Shown here: piece by piece, positions 8,908 to 16,936 of the stretch
Numbering within the stretch: position 1 is the stretch's first letter
Layout: every line of letters begins with the position of its first letter
Source: Allomesorhizobium sp043769475
GTDB lineage: Bacteria > Pseudomonadota > Alphaproteobacteria > Rhizobiales > Rhizobiaceae
Direction of reading: 5' to 3'
NCBI RefSeq assembly: GCF_043769475.1
Contig: NZ_CP171729.1
Coordinates: 744,001-808,000, forward strand
Length of the DNA: 64,000 bases
Position numbers and translations under genes: made by a program
The notes under the pieces: generated by a model
What the model saw: only the letters and a program-made list of their open reading frames with translations
Told to the model about the DNA's origin: nothing
Database searches by the model: none

Positions 8908-10048
8908 CCATTCGACGATCGCGACCCATGAAGTCCTTGCCGGAGCGAGCCCCACGATCGCCGGCAGATCCTTGTGGCAGGACGCCTGGCGGCGTCTGCG
9001 CAAGAACAAGGCGGCGGTCGCCAGCGCGGCCGTGCTGCTTTTCCTTGCGCTGGCCGGAATATTTGGTCCGTTGGTGGCGCCGCACCCATATGACCGCATC
9101 TATCCGCAATATGTGCGCACGCCGGCCAGCCTGGAAGCTTATCCCAAGACGGATCGCATCATCCCGGCCTTCGAAAGCGTGGTGAGCCGCGCGCGTGTCG
9201 AGACGGGCCCTGTCGAGGTCGAAGGGTCGACGGTGCGGATGCCGATATCGAGCGGCGAGCAGCTCGACCCGCGCATCGTGCGCTATGTCGACCGGTCGGA
9301 CCTCTTCGAGAATGCACGCATCGAGGAACTGAGCGCAGATGGCCGCAGCGGCGTCATGGTGGCTGACGTTCACCGGTTGCGCTTTCTCTTCGGCACCGAT
9401 TCCAATGGCCGCGACCTGCTTGCCCGCATTCTGATCGGAATTCGCGTCTCGCTGGCGATCGGCGTGCTCGCGTCCGCGATGGCGCTGTTGTTCGGCGTGT
9501 CCTACGGCGCAATCGCCGGCTATCTCGGCGGCCGCGTCGACGGCGTGATGATGCGCATTGTCGACATCCTCTACTCGCTGCCGTTCATCTTCTTCGTCAT
9601 CCTGCTCGTGGTGTTCTTCGGGCGCAATTTCATCCTTATCTTCATCGCAATCGGGGCGACGGAGTGGCTGGACATGGCCCGTATCGTGCGCGGTCAGGCA
9701 CTGATGCTCAAACGTCAGGAGTTCGTGCAGGCGGCCGAGGCGCTGGGCGTCGACAATTCCGGCATTCTAAGGCGTCACATCATTCCCAACACGCTCGGCC
9801 CTGTGGTGGTTTTCGTCACGCTTCTGGTGCCCAAGGCGATACTGCTCGAAAGCCTGCTGTCGTTTCTAGGCCTCGGCGTACAGGAACCGCTGACCAGCCT
9901 TGGCCTGCTGATCTCAGACGGCGCGGCAAACATACAGGGCGCAACCTGGCTGCTGATTTATCCCGCAATCGCGCTGACGGTCCTTCTGTTCGCCCTGAAC
10001 TTCCTGGGCGATGGCCTGCGCGACGCGCTCGATCCGAAGGACCGCTAA
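8900..10048 (+). CDS. oppC: Oligopeptide ABC transporter permease, OppC type
   Basis: Second permease, 382 residues. The first helix lies after a cytoplasmic stretch with SLWQDAWRRLRKNKAAVAS, typical of OppC. A long periplasmic insertion (about 75-165) is followed by FGTDSNGRDLLARILIGIRVSL, the conserved entry into the transport core. The EAA loop is seen near EFVQAAEALGVDNSGILRRHI. ATG 8900 overlaps oppB; an earlier in-frame start at 8873 would lie deeper inside oppB. The next gene starts one base after this stop. Confidence 0.93.
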   Translation: MTDHSTIATHEVLAGASPTIAGRSLWQDAWRRLRKNKAAVASAAVLLFLALAGIFGPLVAPHPYDRIYPQYVRTPASLEAYPKTDRIIPAFESVVSRARVETGPVEVEGSTVRMPISSGEQLDPRIVRYVDRSDLFENARIEELSADGRSGVMVADVHRLRFLFGTDSNGRDLLARILIGIRVSLAIGVLASAMALLFGVSYGAIAGYLGGRVDGVMMRIVDILYSLPFIFFVILLVVFFGRNFILIFIAIGATEWLDMARIVRGQALMLKRQEFVQAAEALGVDNSGILRRHIIPNTLGPVVVFVTLLVPKAILLESLLSFLGLGVQEPLTSLGLLISDGAANIQGATWLLIYPAIALTVLLFALNFLGDGLRDALDPKDR

Positions 10049-10049
10049 A

Positions 10050-11681
10050 ATGGAGGACAAGACGGACACCATCCTGAGTATTCGTGGCCTCAACGTGACC
10101 TTCGCCACCCATGACGGCGAGGTGCGTGCGGTGAGGAATGTCGATTTCGACGTGCGCCCCGGAGAGACGGTAGCCATCGTCGGCGAGTCCGGTTCCGGCA
10201 AAAGCCAATCCATGATGGCGCTGATGGGGCTCCTGGCCTCGAACGGGCGAGCCACCGGCTCGGCCCGCTACCGCGACCAGGAACTGATCGGTATGTCCGA
10301 GCGCCGCCTCAACAAGGTGCGCGGCGAAAAGATCACGATGATCTTCCAGGAGCCGATGACTTCGCTCGATCCGCTCTACAAGATCGGGCGCCAGATATCC
10401 GAACCGCTGATCCATCATGGAGGACTTCTTACCGGCGCGCAGGCTCGTCCACGCGTGCTGGAGCTTTTGAGGCTGGTCGGGATACCAGACCACGAACGGC
10501 GCATCGATTCCTACCCGCACGAACTCTCCGGAGGGCAGCGCCAGCGCGTCATGATTGCCATGGCGCTGGCTAATAATCCCGACATATTGATCGCGGATGA
10601 GCCGACGACGGCGCTCGACGTAACGGTGCAGGCGCAGATTTTGGCGCTTCTGGCCGAGCTGCAGAGCAGGCTGGGCATGGCGATTGTGTTCATTACCCAC
10701 GATCTCGGCATCGTCCGCCGTTTCGCCGACCGGGTCTATGTCATGCGTTCCGGCGAGGTGGTCGAGGAAGGCGGGACCGAGGCGCTGTTCTCCGCACCGA
10801 AGCACGCCTACACGAAGATGCTGCTTGAGGCGGAGCCGACCGGCCGCAAGGCGCCGCCGCTCGCCAATGCGCCGATCCTGCTGGAAGGCAGGAACGTCGA
10901 GGTGACGTTCACGATCGGCGGCGGCTTCCTGGCGGGCGAGCCGCTGATGCTGCGGGCGGTCAACCGCATCTCCATCGCACTGAAGAAAGGGCAGACCATC
11001 GGCATCGTCGGCGAGTCCGGTTCAGGCAAGTCGACTCTTGGGCGCGCGCTGCTGAGACTATTGCCCAGCGACGGCGCTATTCGCTTCGGCGGGCGGGACA
11101 TTTCAAAGATGGGCCGGGACGAGATGCGGCCGCTGCGGCGCGAGATGCAGCTTGTGTTCCAGGATCCGTTCGGCTCGCTGTCGCCGCGGATGACCATCGG
11201 CCAGGTTATCACCGAAGGGCTGCTCGTTCATGAGCCATCGCTGTCGGGTAGAGACCGAGACAAGCGGGCGGTCGAAGCTCTGCGCGAGGTCGGGCTCGAT
11301 CCAAACATGCGCAACCGTTATGCGCATGAGTTTTCGGGCGGTCAGAGGCAGCGTATCGCGATTGCACGCGCAATCATCCTCAAGCCGAAAATCGTGGTGC
11401 TCGACGAGCCGACCTCGGCGCTTGACCGGTCGGTCCAGAAGCAGATCGTCGATCTCCTGCGTGACCTCCAGAAGGCGCATGACCTGTCCTACCTGTTCAT
11501 AAGCCACGACCTTGCCGTGGTGCGGGCGATGTCGGACTACATCATCGTGATGAAGCAGGGCCAGATCGTCGAGGAGGGGCCGACGGCCGAGATTTTCGAT
11601 GATCCGCGCGAGGAATATACTCAAACGCTCATGGCGGCGGCTATCGACGTGACGAAATTCCGGATGACTGCCGCAAGCTAG
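10050..11681 (+). CDS. Fused double ABC ATPase of peptide transporter (OppD-OppF type)
   Basis: A single 543-residue protein with two complete ABC ATPase domains, resembling YejF or DppD-DppF fusions. Domain 1 (about 5-265) has Walker A GESGSGKS, signature LSGGQRQRV and Walker B ILIADEPTTALD. Domain 2 (about 275-540) has Walker A GESGSGKS, signature FSGGQRQRI and Walker B VVLDEPTSALD. Each half should power one face of the OppB/OppC channel. ATG 10050 lies one base after the oppC stop. Short C-terminal oligopeptide-transporter tails are present after both domains. Confidence 0.93.
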   Translation: MEDKTDTILSIRGLNVTFATHDGEVRAVRNVDFDVRPGETVAIVGESGSGKSQSMMALMGLLASNGRATGSARYRDQELIGMSERRLNKVRGEKITMIFQEPMTSLDPLYKIGRQISEPLIHHGGLLTGAQARPRVLELLRLVGIPDHERRIDSYPHELSGGQRQRVMIAMALANNPDILIADEPTTALDVTVQAQILALLAELQSRLGMAIVFITHDLGIVRRFADRVYVMRSGEVVEEGGTEALFSAPKHAYTKMLLEAEPTGRKAPPLANAPILLEGRNVEVTFTIGGGFLAGEPLMLRAVNRISIALKKGQTIGIVGESGSGKSTLGRALLRLLPSDGAIRFGGRDISKMGRDEMRPLRREMQLVFQDPFGSLSPRMTIGQVITEGLLVHEPSLSGRDRDKRAVEALREVGLDPNMRNRYAHEFSGGQRQRIAIARAIILKPKIVVLDEPTSALDRSVQKQIVDLLRDLQKAHDLSYLFISHDLAVVRAMSDYIIVMKQGQIVEEGPTAEIFDDPREEYTQTLMAAAIDVTKFRMTAAS

Positions 11682-11700
11682 GCCACGTCACCTGAGTTTC

Positions 11701-11741
11701 GGCAGCGGCGCTTCGGTTCTGGCCACCTTTCGCCGGCTGCC
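11701..11741. terminator. Hairpin between convergent genes
   Basis: GGCAGC-GGCG at 11701-11710 can pair with CGCC-GGCTGCC at 11731-11741 around a 20-base loop with one bulge. It lies between the convergent ends of the opp ATPase gene and the DUF3606 gene and may serve as a bidirectional terminator. There is no U-run. Confidence 0.35.
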
Positions 11742-11933
11742 TCAGCCTTCTGCCTTGAAGGTCTTTGCCAGTTCCATGAGCTTCTTGCGGTCGTTGCCGT
11801 GGCGGCGAATGAGTTCGCGAGCCTGGTTCGGCGACAGATCGGTGGTCTCCGCCAGATGGAGCGCCTCGGCCTCCAAATCGTCTGTCATGCTTGCCTGATG
11901 CTGGCCGTCGCTCTTCAGCTTGTCGTCTGCCAT
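11742..11933 (-). CDS. DUF3606-like small protein
   Basis: A 63-residue acidic protein beginning MADDKLKSDG, matching the DUF3606 pattern with LSPNQARELIRRHGNDRKKLMELA. The frame is open further upstream to 12113, but the ATG at 11933 has a GGAGA ribosome-binding site seven bases ahead and gives the family's normal short length. DUF3606 proteins are common and often multicopy in rhizobia. The function is unknown. The pattern resembles a small helical DNA- or RNA-associated fold, but that is only an impression. Confidence 0.75.
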   Translation of the reverse strand: MADDKLKSDGQHQASMTDDLEAEALHLAETTDLSPNQARELIRRHGNDRKKLMELAKTFKAEG

Positions 11934-12127
11934 CGCGGGTCTCCTTGCCGATGGATGACTTATCCCAAAACCCCGGGACGCAATCGTTTGTTCCACGTGT
12001 TTGCGTTTCCAGCGCGCCTCGACGAGGACACGCCTTGGCTGCGCCTCTATCGAGGGCAGTTGACGCCGGCGGATTTTGCGTGGTTTGCCTGGGAGGCGAA
12101 GGATGTTTGCCAAGCTGTTGTTTTTTC

Positions 12128-12204
12128 TGGTCGGAGTGGCAGGATTTGAACCTGCGACCCCGTCGTCCCGAACGACGTGCGCTACCAGGCTGCGCTACAC
12201 TCCG
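12128..12204 (-). tRNA. tRNA-Pro (anticodon CGG), CCA encoded
   Basis: The reverse strand folds into a complete cloverleaf. The 7-bp acceptor stem is CGGAGTG/CACTCCG, the D-arm GCGC...GCGC, the anticodon stem CGTCG/CGACG with loop TTCGGGA (anticodon CGG), and the T-arm GCAGG-TTCAAAT-CCTGC. A discriminator A is followed by an encoded CCA. Length is 77 nt including CCA. Confidence 0.95.
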
Positions 12205-12413
12205 TGACCAGACGCGGGCTTATAGCCGCCGCGAAAAATTACCGCAAGCGCTTAAGCGGGCGCTCGCGCGGCCAATGCGACATTTTCCACCGGGCATGGC
12301 CACGCTTTTTGGTTTGCCGCGTGGCGAAGAGAGCCTAGAAGGCTTAAGGCGACGGTAAGCCGTTGCCGCTATTGTCGAAAATTCGATCGCGCGCCCGTTG
12401 GAGCCTCTGAACC

Positions 12414-13934
12414 GTGACACTGACGCTCGTTGGCGAAGCCAAGCCCAACACATTCGCCTTTGAAACCAGCGCCCTCGTCAAGCCGACCGGGTTCCGCGAA
12501 TACGACGCGCGCTGGTGGTTCGGGCACCCGGGATCGCCGAAGGAGCCGGAACTGAACCTGATCGGTGTACAGGCGCTGGGCATGGGGCTAGGCACATTGA
12601 TCCGCCGCATGGGAGCGGGCCCTGACATTGTTACCGGGCATGATTTCCGCAGCTATTCCATGGCGATCAAGCTTGCGCTGATCTCGGGCCTAATGGCGGC
12701 CGGTGCGCGCGTCAAGGATATCGGCCTGGCGCTGTCGCCCATGGCCTATTTCGCGCAGTTCGCGTTCGATGCGCAGTCGGTGGCGATGGTTACCGCCTCG
12801 CACAACGAGAACGGCTGGACCGGTGTCAAGATGGGGGCGCAGCGGCCGCTGACCTTTGGGCCGGACGAGATGAGCGCCTTGAAAGCCATTGTGCTGGGCG
12901 CGGATTTCGACCTCGGCGGTGGGGGTAGCTACGAATTCGTCCCGGGGTTTCGTGAAGCCTATATCGACGACCTGACGGCCGGAAAGAGCATCGGCCGCAA
13001 GCTGAAAGTGGTTGCAGCCTGCGGCAACGGCACCGCCGGCGCATTCGCACCTCAGGCGCTGGAGAAGATCGGCTGCGAAGTCGTCCCGCTGGACGTGGAA
13101 CTCGACCACACATTTCCGCGCTACAACCCCAATCCCGAAGACATGGAAATGCTGCACGCGATCCGTGACAAGGTGCTGGAGACGGGCGCCGATATCGGGC
13201 TTGGCTTCGACGGCGACGGCGATCGCTGCGGCGTGGTGGACAATGAGGGCAACGAGATTTTCGCCGACAAGGTCGGCGTCATGCTGGCGCAGGATATTTC
13301 CGCGCTGTATCCGAAATCCGTCTTCGTCGTCGACGTGAAGTCGACCGGGCTGTTCATGACAGACGAAATTCTGAAGGCGAACGGCGCGGTCACGGATTAC
13401 TGGAAGACGGGGCATTCCTACATCAAGCGGCGCGTGGCTGAGCTCGGCGCCATCGCCGGCTTCGAGAAATCGGGTCATTTCTTCTTCAATCCGCCGATCG
13501 GCCGCGGTTATGACGACGGTCTTGTCACAGCAGTAGCCATTTGCCAGATGCTCGACCGCAACCCGCAGAAGACCGTGGCGGACCTTTATCGTGCTCTGCC
13601 GGTGACGTTCGGCACGCCGACAATGTCGGCGCATTGCGACGACGAGGTCAAATATGGCGTCGTGGACCGCATAGTTGCGGATTTTCTAACCATGGAAGGG
13701 CGTGGCGCACATTTCGCGGGCCAGCCGATCGCCGGGCTGATCACGGTCAACGGCGTTCGCGTGGCGTCCGCGGATGGAACTTGGGGCTTGGTGAGGGCTT
13801 CGTCGAACAAGCCGGAAGTCGTCGTCGTTGTCGAGAGCCCGATTTCGGCCGCAAGGCGTCGCGAAATGTTCGAGGCGATGGACGCAGTGCTGCGCCGTAG
13901 TCCCGAGGTCGGCGCCTATAACCAGACATTCTGA
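12414..13934 (+). CDS. manB: Phosphomannomutase/phosphoglucomutase
   Basis: Converts mannose-6-phosphate to mannose-1-phosphate (and possibly the glucose equivalents) for nucleotide-sugar synthesis. 506 residues from a GTG start. It has the four domains of the alpha-D-phosphohexomutase superfamily: serine loop TASHNENGWTGVKMG, metal loop FDGDGDRCGVVDNEG, sugar loop FEKSGHFFFNPPIGRG and a C-terminal phosphate loop near VRASSNKPEVVVVVE. It is 25 bases ahead of the GDP-mannose-forming fusion gene, so the pair makes a short pathway. The symbol is by function; names for this gene vary in rhizobia (manB, exoC-like). Confidence 0.88.
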   Translation: MTLTLVGEAKPNTFAFETSALVKPTGFREYDARWWFGHPGSPKEPELNLIGVQALGMGLGTLIRRMGAGPDIVTGHDFRSYSMAIKLALISGLMAAGARVKDIGLALSPMAYFAQFAFDAQSVAMVTASHNENGWTGVKMGAQRPLTFGPDEMSALKAIVLGADFDLGGGGSYEFVPGFREAYIDDLTAGKSIGRKLKVVAACGNGTAGAFAPQALEKIGCEVVPLDVELDHTFPRYNPNPEDMEMLHAIRDKVLETGADIGLGFDGDGDRCGVVDNEGNEIFADKVGVMLAQDISALYPKSVFVVDVKSTGLFMTDEILKANGAVTDYWKTGHSYIKRRVAELGAIAGFEKSGHFFFNPPIGRGYDDGLVTAVAICQMLDRNPQKTVADLYRALPVTFGTPTMSAHCDDEVKYGVVDRIVADFLTMEGRGAHFAGQPIAGLITVNGVRVASADGTWGLVRASSNKPEVVVVVESPISAARRREMFEAMDAVLRRSPEVGAYNQTF

Positions 13935-13959
13935 TGGAAACGGAACCGGCGGCAGAGGC

Positions 13960-16206
13960 ATGACAGAACGCATCGTCAGTTTCGTGATGAGCGGCGGCGT
14001 CGGCTCGCGGCTGTGGCCGCTGTCGCGCGAAGACAATCCGAAACAGTTCCACGATCTGTCCGGCGACGGTTCGATGCTGGTCAAGACCCTGCGCCGGCTC
14101 AAGGCGCGGGAGGAGGGCGAGACGCCGGTCTATCTGATCGCATCGGAGCGGCATGCCGACCGCGTGCGCTCCGACATTGCCGGCATCGATCTGGCTGGCG
14201 GCGGCGCGATCTTTGAGCCCTCGGGGCGCAACACGGCGGCGGCCGTGGCTATCGCGACGCTCCAGACGCTTTCGGCGTATGGCGACGGCATCGTTCTCGT
14301 CGTCCCTTCCGACCACGAGATTTCGACGGACCGGCAATTCTGGGAAACGGTTTCGCGCGGGGTTCCGGCAGCAGAGGCCGGACGGCTGGTGGTGTTCGGC
14401 ATCAGGCCGCACCAGCCCGAAACCGGCTATGGCTATATCGAAGTCTCGGGCAAGGGAGACGGCGTGCTCGATGTGTCGCGCTTCGTCGAGAAGCCGGATC
14501 TGGCGACGGCGGAAGCCTATATCCAGGCCGGCAATTTCTACTGGAACACCGGCATTTTTCTCTTTCGCGCCAGCGCCATGCGCGACGCCTTCCAGAAATT
14601 CCAGCCGGAAATCTGGCAAAGCGCCGAAACGGCGTGGAAAGGCGCGACGAGCGACCTGACCGGCCGCTACATGCCGTCCGATCTCTATGCGGCGATCCCC
14701 TCGATTTCGATCGACTACGCCATCATGGAGCGGGCCGAAGGCATCGCCATGGTGCCTGCGGGCTTCCGCTGGAACGATCTCGGCTCATGGCAGTCGCTGC
14801 TCGACGCCGGCCCATCCGACAAGGCCGGCAACGTCATCGTCGGCGATGTCGTCGCGATCGATTGCGAAAACTCCTACATCCGCAGCCAGGGGCGGCTGCT
14901 TTCGGCAATCGGGCTGAAAGACATTGCCATCGTCGCGACCGTCGACGCCACCTTCGTCGCGCCCGTGAGCCACAGCCAGAATGTCAAGAAGATCGTCGAG
15001 CAGCTCGAAAAGAGCGGCCGCCTCGAAACCAAGTTCACGCCGGCGCACGATCGCGTGCTGGTTAGCGGGGCGTGGCGGCGGCGCGTCCGCCACTGGTTGT
15101 TCGAGGAGACGCTGCCGCTCTGGTCGACGGCAGGCGTGGACGAGGCGCATGGCGGCTTCTTCGAGGCGCTGGGTTTCGATGCGGCGCCGCTGATGAAGCC
15201 GAAACGGATGCGCACCATGGCGCGGCAGGTCTATGCCTTCGCGGTAGCCAAGGCGCATGGCTGGGACGGACCGGCCGACCGGCTTATCGCCCATGGCCTG
15301 GATTTCATTGCCGGTAAAGGCCGCACGGACCGCGGCGGCTGGGTGAGGGTGCTCAACGTGGACGGCAGCGTCTCCGACGCGGCCGAAGACGCCTACGACC
15401 ACGCCTGCGTGCTTCTGGCGCTGGCGCACGCGCATATGAGCGGCAACCCGGACGCGCTGCGGCTCGGCGAGGAGACCCTCGCCTTTCTCGACGCGCATCT
15501 CGAGGACCGGCGTATGACCGGGTTTCTCGAAACCTCGGCGGGAGAAGAGTCGCGGCGCTCCAATCCGCATATGCATCTCCTGGAAGCGTTCCTCGCCTGG
15601 CATACGGCGACGGGCGACCGTTCGCATCTACGCCGCGCGGCGCGCATCATCGACCTCTTCCGCAGCCATTTCTTCGACGCCGAGAGCTGGACGCTCGGGG
15701 AATATTTTGACGACGAATGGCGGCCGGCTAGCGGCGAAAAAGGAACCTGGACAGAGCCCGGCCACCATTTCGAATGGGCGTCGCTGCTCGTCGATTTCGG
15801 CAAGAAGAGCGGCCAGAAGGAACTCACCGCCTATGCGCGTAAGCTCTACGCCTCTGCGATCGCTAACGGGCTGAACCGGGCGACGGGGCTGGCCTATGGC
15901 GCGGTGTCTCGGCAGGGCCTGCCACTCGACCGCGTCTCGCGCAGTTGGCCTCAGAGCGAGGCGATCAAGGCCGCAATTGCGCTGGATGGCGCAGGCGGCG
16001 GTCCCGACCTCAAACCGGAGATCGAGGCCCGCGTCGGCCGGCTGTTCCGCTGGCATATAGACCCGGCCCCGCTCGGCCTGTGGATCGACCAGATCGACGA
16101 ACGCGGCCGATCACAGGCCAAGGACGTTCCCGCCAGCATATTTTATCATCTCGTCTGCGCGCTGACGCAGTATCTCGACGGGACGGAGGGGACGGGCTCA
16201 ACCTGA
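13960..16206 (+). CDS. Bifunctional mannose-1-phosphate guanylyltransferase / AGE-type isomerase fusion
   Basis: 748 residues with two distinct parts. Residues 1 to about 350 are a mannose-1-phosphate guanylyltransferase: MSGGVGSRLWPLSREDNPKQF is the GTP-binding signature, followed by the FVEKP motif. Residues about 355-748 resemble the (alpha/alpha)6-barrel AGE family (N-acylglucosamine 2-epimerase / mannose isomerase), including HASGAW-like and EPGHHFEWASLLVDFG stretches. The common bacterial PMI-GMP enzymes carry a cupin isomerase domain instead. The AGE half could supply mannose-6-phosphate, the preceding gene mannose-1-phosphate and this N-terminus GDP-mannose. ATG 13960 was chosen; the in-frame start at 13828 lies inside manB. 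Confidence 0.88.
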   Translation: MTERIVSFVMSGGVGSRLWPLSREDNPKQFHDLSGDGSMLVKTLRRLKAREEGETPVYLIASERHADRVRSDIAGIDLAGGGAIFEPSGRNTAAAVAIATLQTLSAYGDGIVLVVPSDHEISTDRQFWETVSRGVPAAEAGRLVVFGIRPHQPETGYGYIEVSGKGDGVLDVSRFVEKPDLATAEAYIQAGNFYWNTGIFLFRASAMRDAFQKFQPEIWQSAETAWKGATSDLTGRYMPSDLYAAIPSISIDYAIMERAEGIAMVPAGFRWNDLGSWQSLLDAGPSDKAGNVIVGDVVAIDCENSYIRSQGRLLSAIGLKDIAIVATVDATFVAPVSHSQNVKKIVEQLEKSGRLETKFTPAHDRVLVSGAWRRRVRHWLFEETLPLWSTAGVDEAHGGFFEALGFDAAPLMKPKRMRTMARQVYAFAVAKAHGWDGPADRLIAHGLDFIAGKGRTDRGGWVRVLNVDGSVSDAAEDAYDHACVLLALAHAHMSGNPDALRLGEETLAFLDAHLEDRRMTGFLETSAGEESRRSNPHMHLLEAFLAWHTATGDRSHLRRAARIIDLFRSHFFDAESWTLGEYFDDEWRPASGEKGTWTEPGHHFEWASLLVDFGKKSGQKELTAYARKLYASAIANGLNRATGLAYGAVSRQGLPLDRVSRSWPQSEAIKAAIALDGAGGGPDLKPEIEARVGRLFRWHIDPAPLGLWIDQIDERGRSQAKDVPASIFYHLVCALTQYLDGTEGTGST

Positions 16207-16229
16207 GCGCATCCAAGTTGCGTTGGAGA

Positions 16230-16529
16230 CTACGATGTCGACAAGGCCCGCAAAACAGCTTCCGGCTCCTTTTCCATGACGCGCAGCAACGTACGTGCTG
16301 CGCCGTTAGGCTGGCGTTGCCCCTGTTCCCATTTTCTGTAGCCGGATGGGCTCGTCCCGAGAGCAATGGCCATCTGCTCCTGCGTCAGGCGAAGTTTTTT
16401 ACGAACCGCCTTGGCGTCAACGGTCTCGACATTCACCTGACGCACTTTGATACCGGGAACATCGCTGCCCTGGGCATGTGCCAAAGCTTCCTTCAAGCCC
16501 TGAAGAATGTCGCTGCCGATTCTAGTCAT
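16230..16529 (-). CDS. HigA/NadS-like antitoxin with HTH
   Basis: 99 residues. The C-terminal half is a helix-turn-helix of the XRE type (LRLTQEQMAIALGTSPSGYRKWEQGQRQPNGAARTLL, given here only as a landmark of residues about 47-83), preceded by an N-terminal stretch VRQVNVETVDAKAVRKK typical of HigA/NadS antitoxins. It would neutralise a RelE-fold toxin and repress its own promoter. It starts two bases after the expected stop of the upstream toxin frame, the order toxin then antitoxin being that of higBA. The antitoxin frame is intact although the toxin frame is not. Confidence 0.85.
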   Translation of the reverse strand: MTRIGSDILQGLKEALAHAQGSDVPGIKVRQVNVETVDAKAVRKKLRLTQEQMAIALGTSPSGYRKWEQGQRQPNGAARTLLRVMEKEPEAVLRALSTS

Positions 16530-16531
16530 GC

Positions 16532-16866
16532 CTAAACCTTTCGATGAAATGCCTTGATCGCGGCCGTCAGCTTCGCAAAGGCATTGATTTCCGCTTTAGA
16601 GAGATTGTCTCTCGTGTTCTTGCCGTAGCAAGTGATGAGATAGAGCGGTGCGTTCTCATTGTAGAAAAGTAGATCACTCGCGCACCACCGCTTTTTCCCT
16701 TGTTGCCGATCGCGTAGCGCACCTTTCTCAGGCCACCTGATCCAACGATTTCATCGCCAGCAAATGGAAACCTGCTGAGAAAATCCACAACCTCGGCTCT
16801 TTCCGTTTCAGAAAAGAGCCTTTCCGCCTCCTTCAAGAATTGAGGCGTTTCAACAACCGTCAACAT
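16532..16866 (-). pseudogene. RelE/HigB-like toxin gene, frameshifted
   Basis: The first about 67 residues (MLTVVETPQF... to ARVIYF) are a normal RelE/HigB N-terminus. At about 16665 the reading frame goes wrong: it continues into a Ser/Arg-rich tail and stops at 16567. Shifting by one base just after the VIYF codons restores the family C-terminus, beginning YNENAPLYLITCYGKNTRDN and continuing to a stop at 16532, directly before the antitoxin ATG at 16529. One base appears to be lost near 16665, where relatives have an extra Tyr codon base (VIYFYYNE). Either this is a natural inactivating deletion or a sequencing error. Confidence 0.8.
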
Positions 16867-16877
16867 GCTGACGTATG

Positions 16878-16919
16878 ACCCATTGGGTTACACATAAGCC
16901 AGCCGCAGAGGGCGGTCAA
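16878..16919 (-). promoter_or_regulatory. Promoter and palindromic operator of the toxin-antitoxin pair
   Basis: On the reverse strand TTGACC (16914-16919) is followed after 17 bases by TATGTG (16891-16896), a good sigma-70-type promoter. Just downstream lies ACCCA-A-TGGGT (16878-16888), a perfect 5+1+5 palindrome placed over the likely start of transcription and ending 11 bases before the toxin ATG. Autorepression by a HigA-type antitoxin at such a site is expected for the family. Confidence 0.55.
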
Positions 16920-16936
16920 GCTAACAAAGAAAGTAG

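Noticed and set aside
11934..12127. Possible small forward protein between the DUF3606 gene and the tRNA
   Set aside because: Both strands are open, but composition is neutral and no ribosome-binding site or family is visible; likely the spacer or tRNA-processing region.
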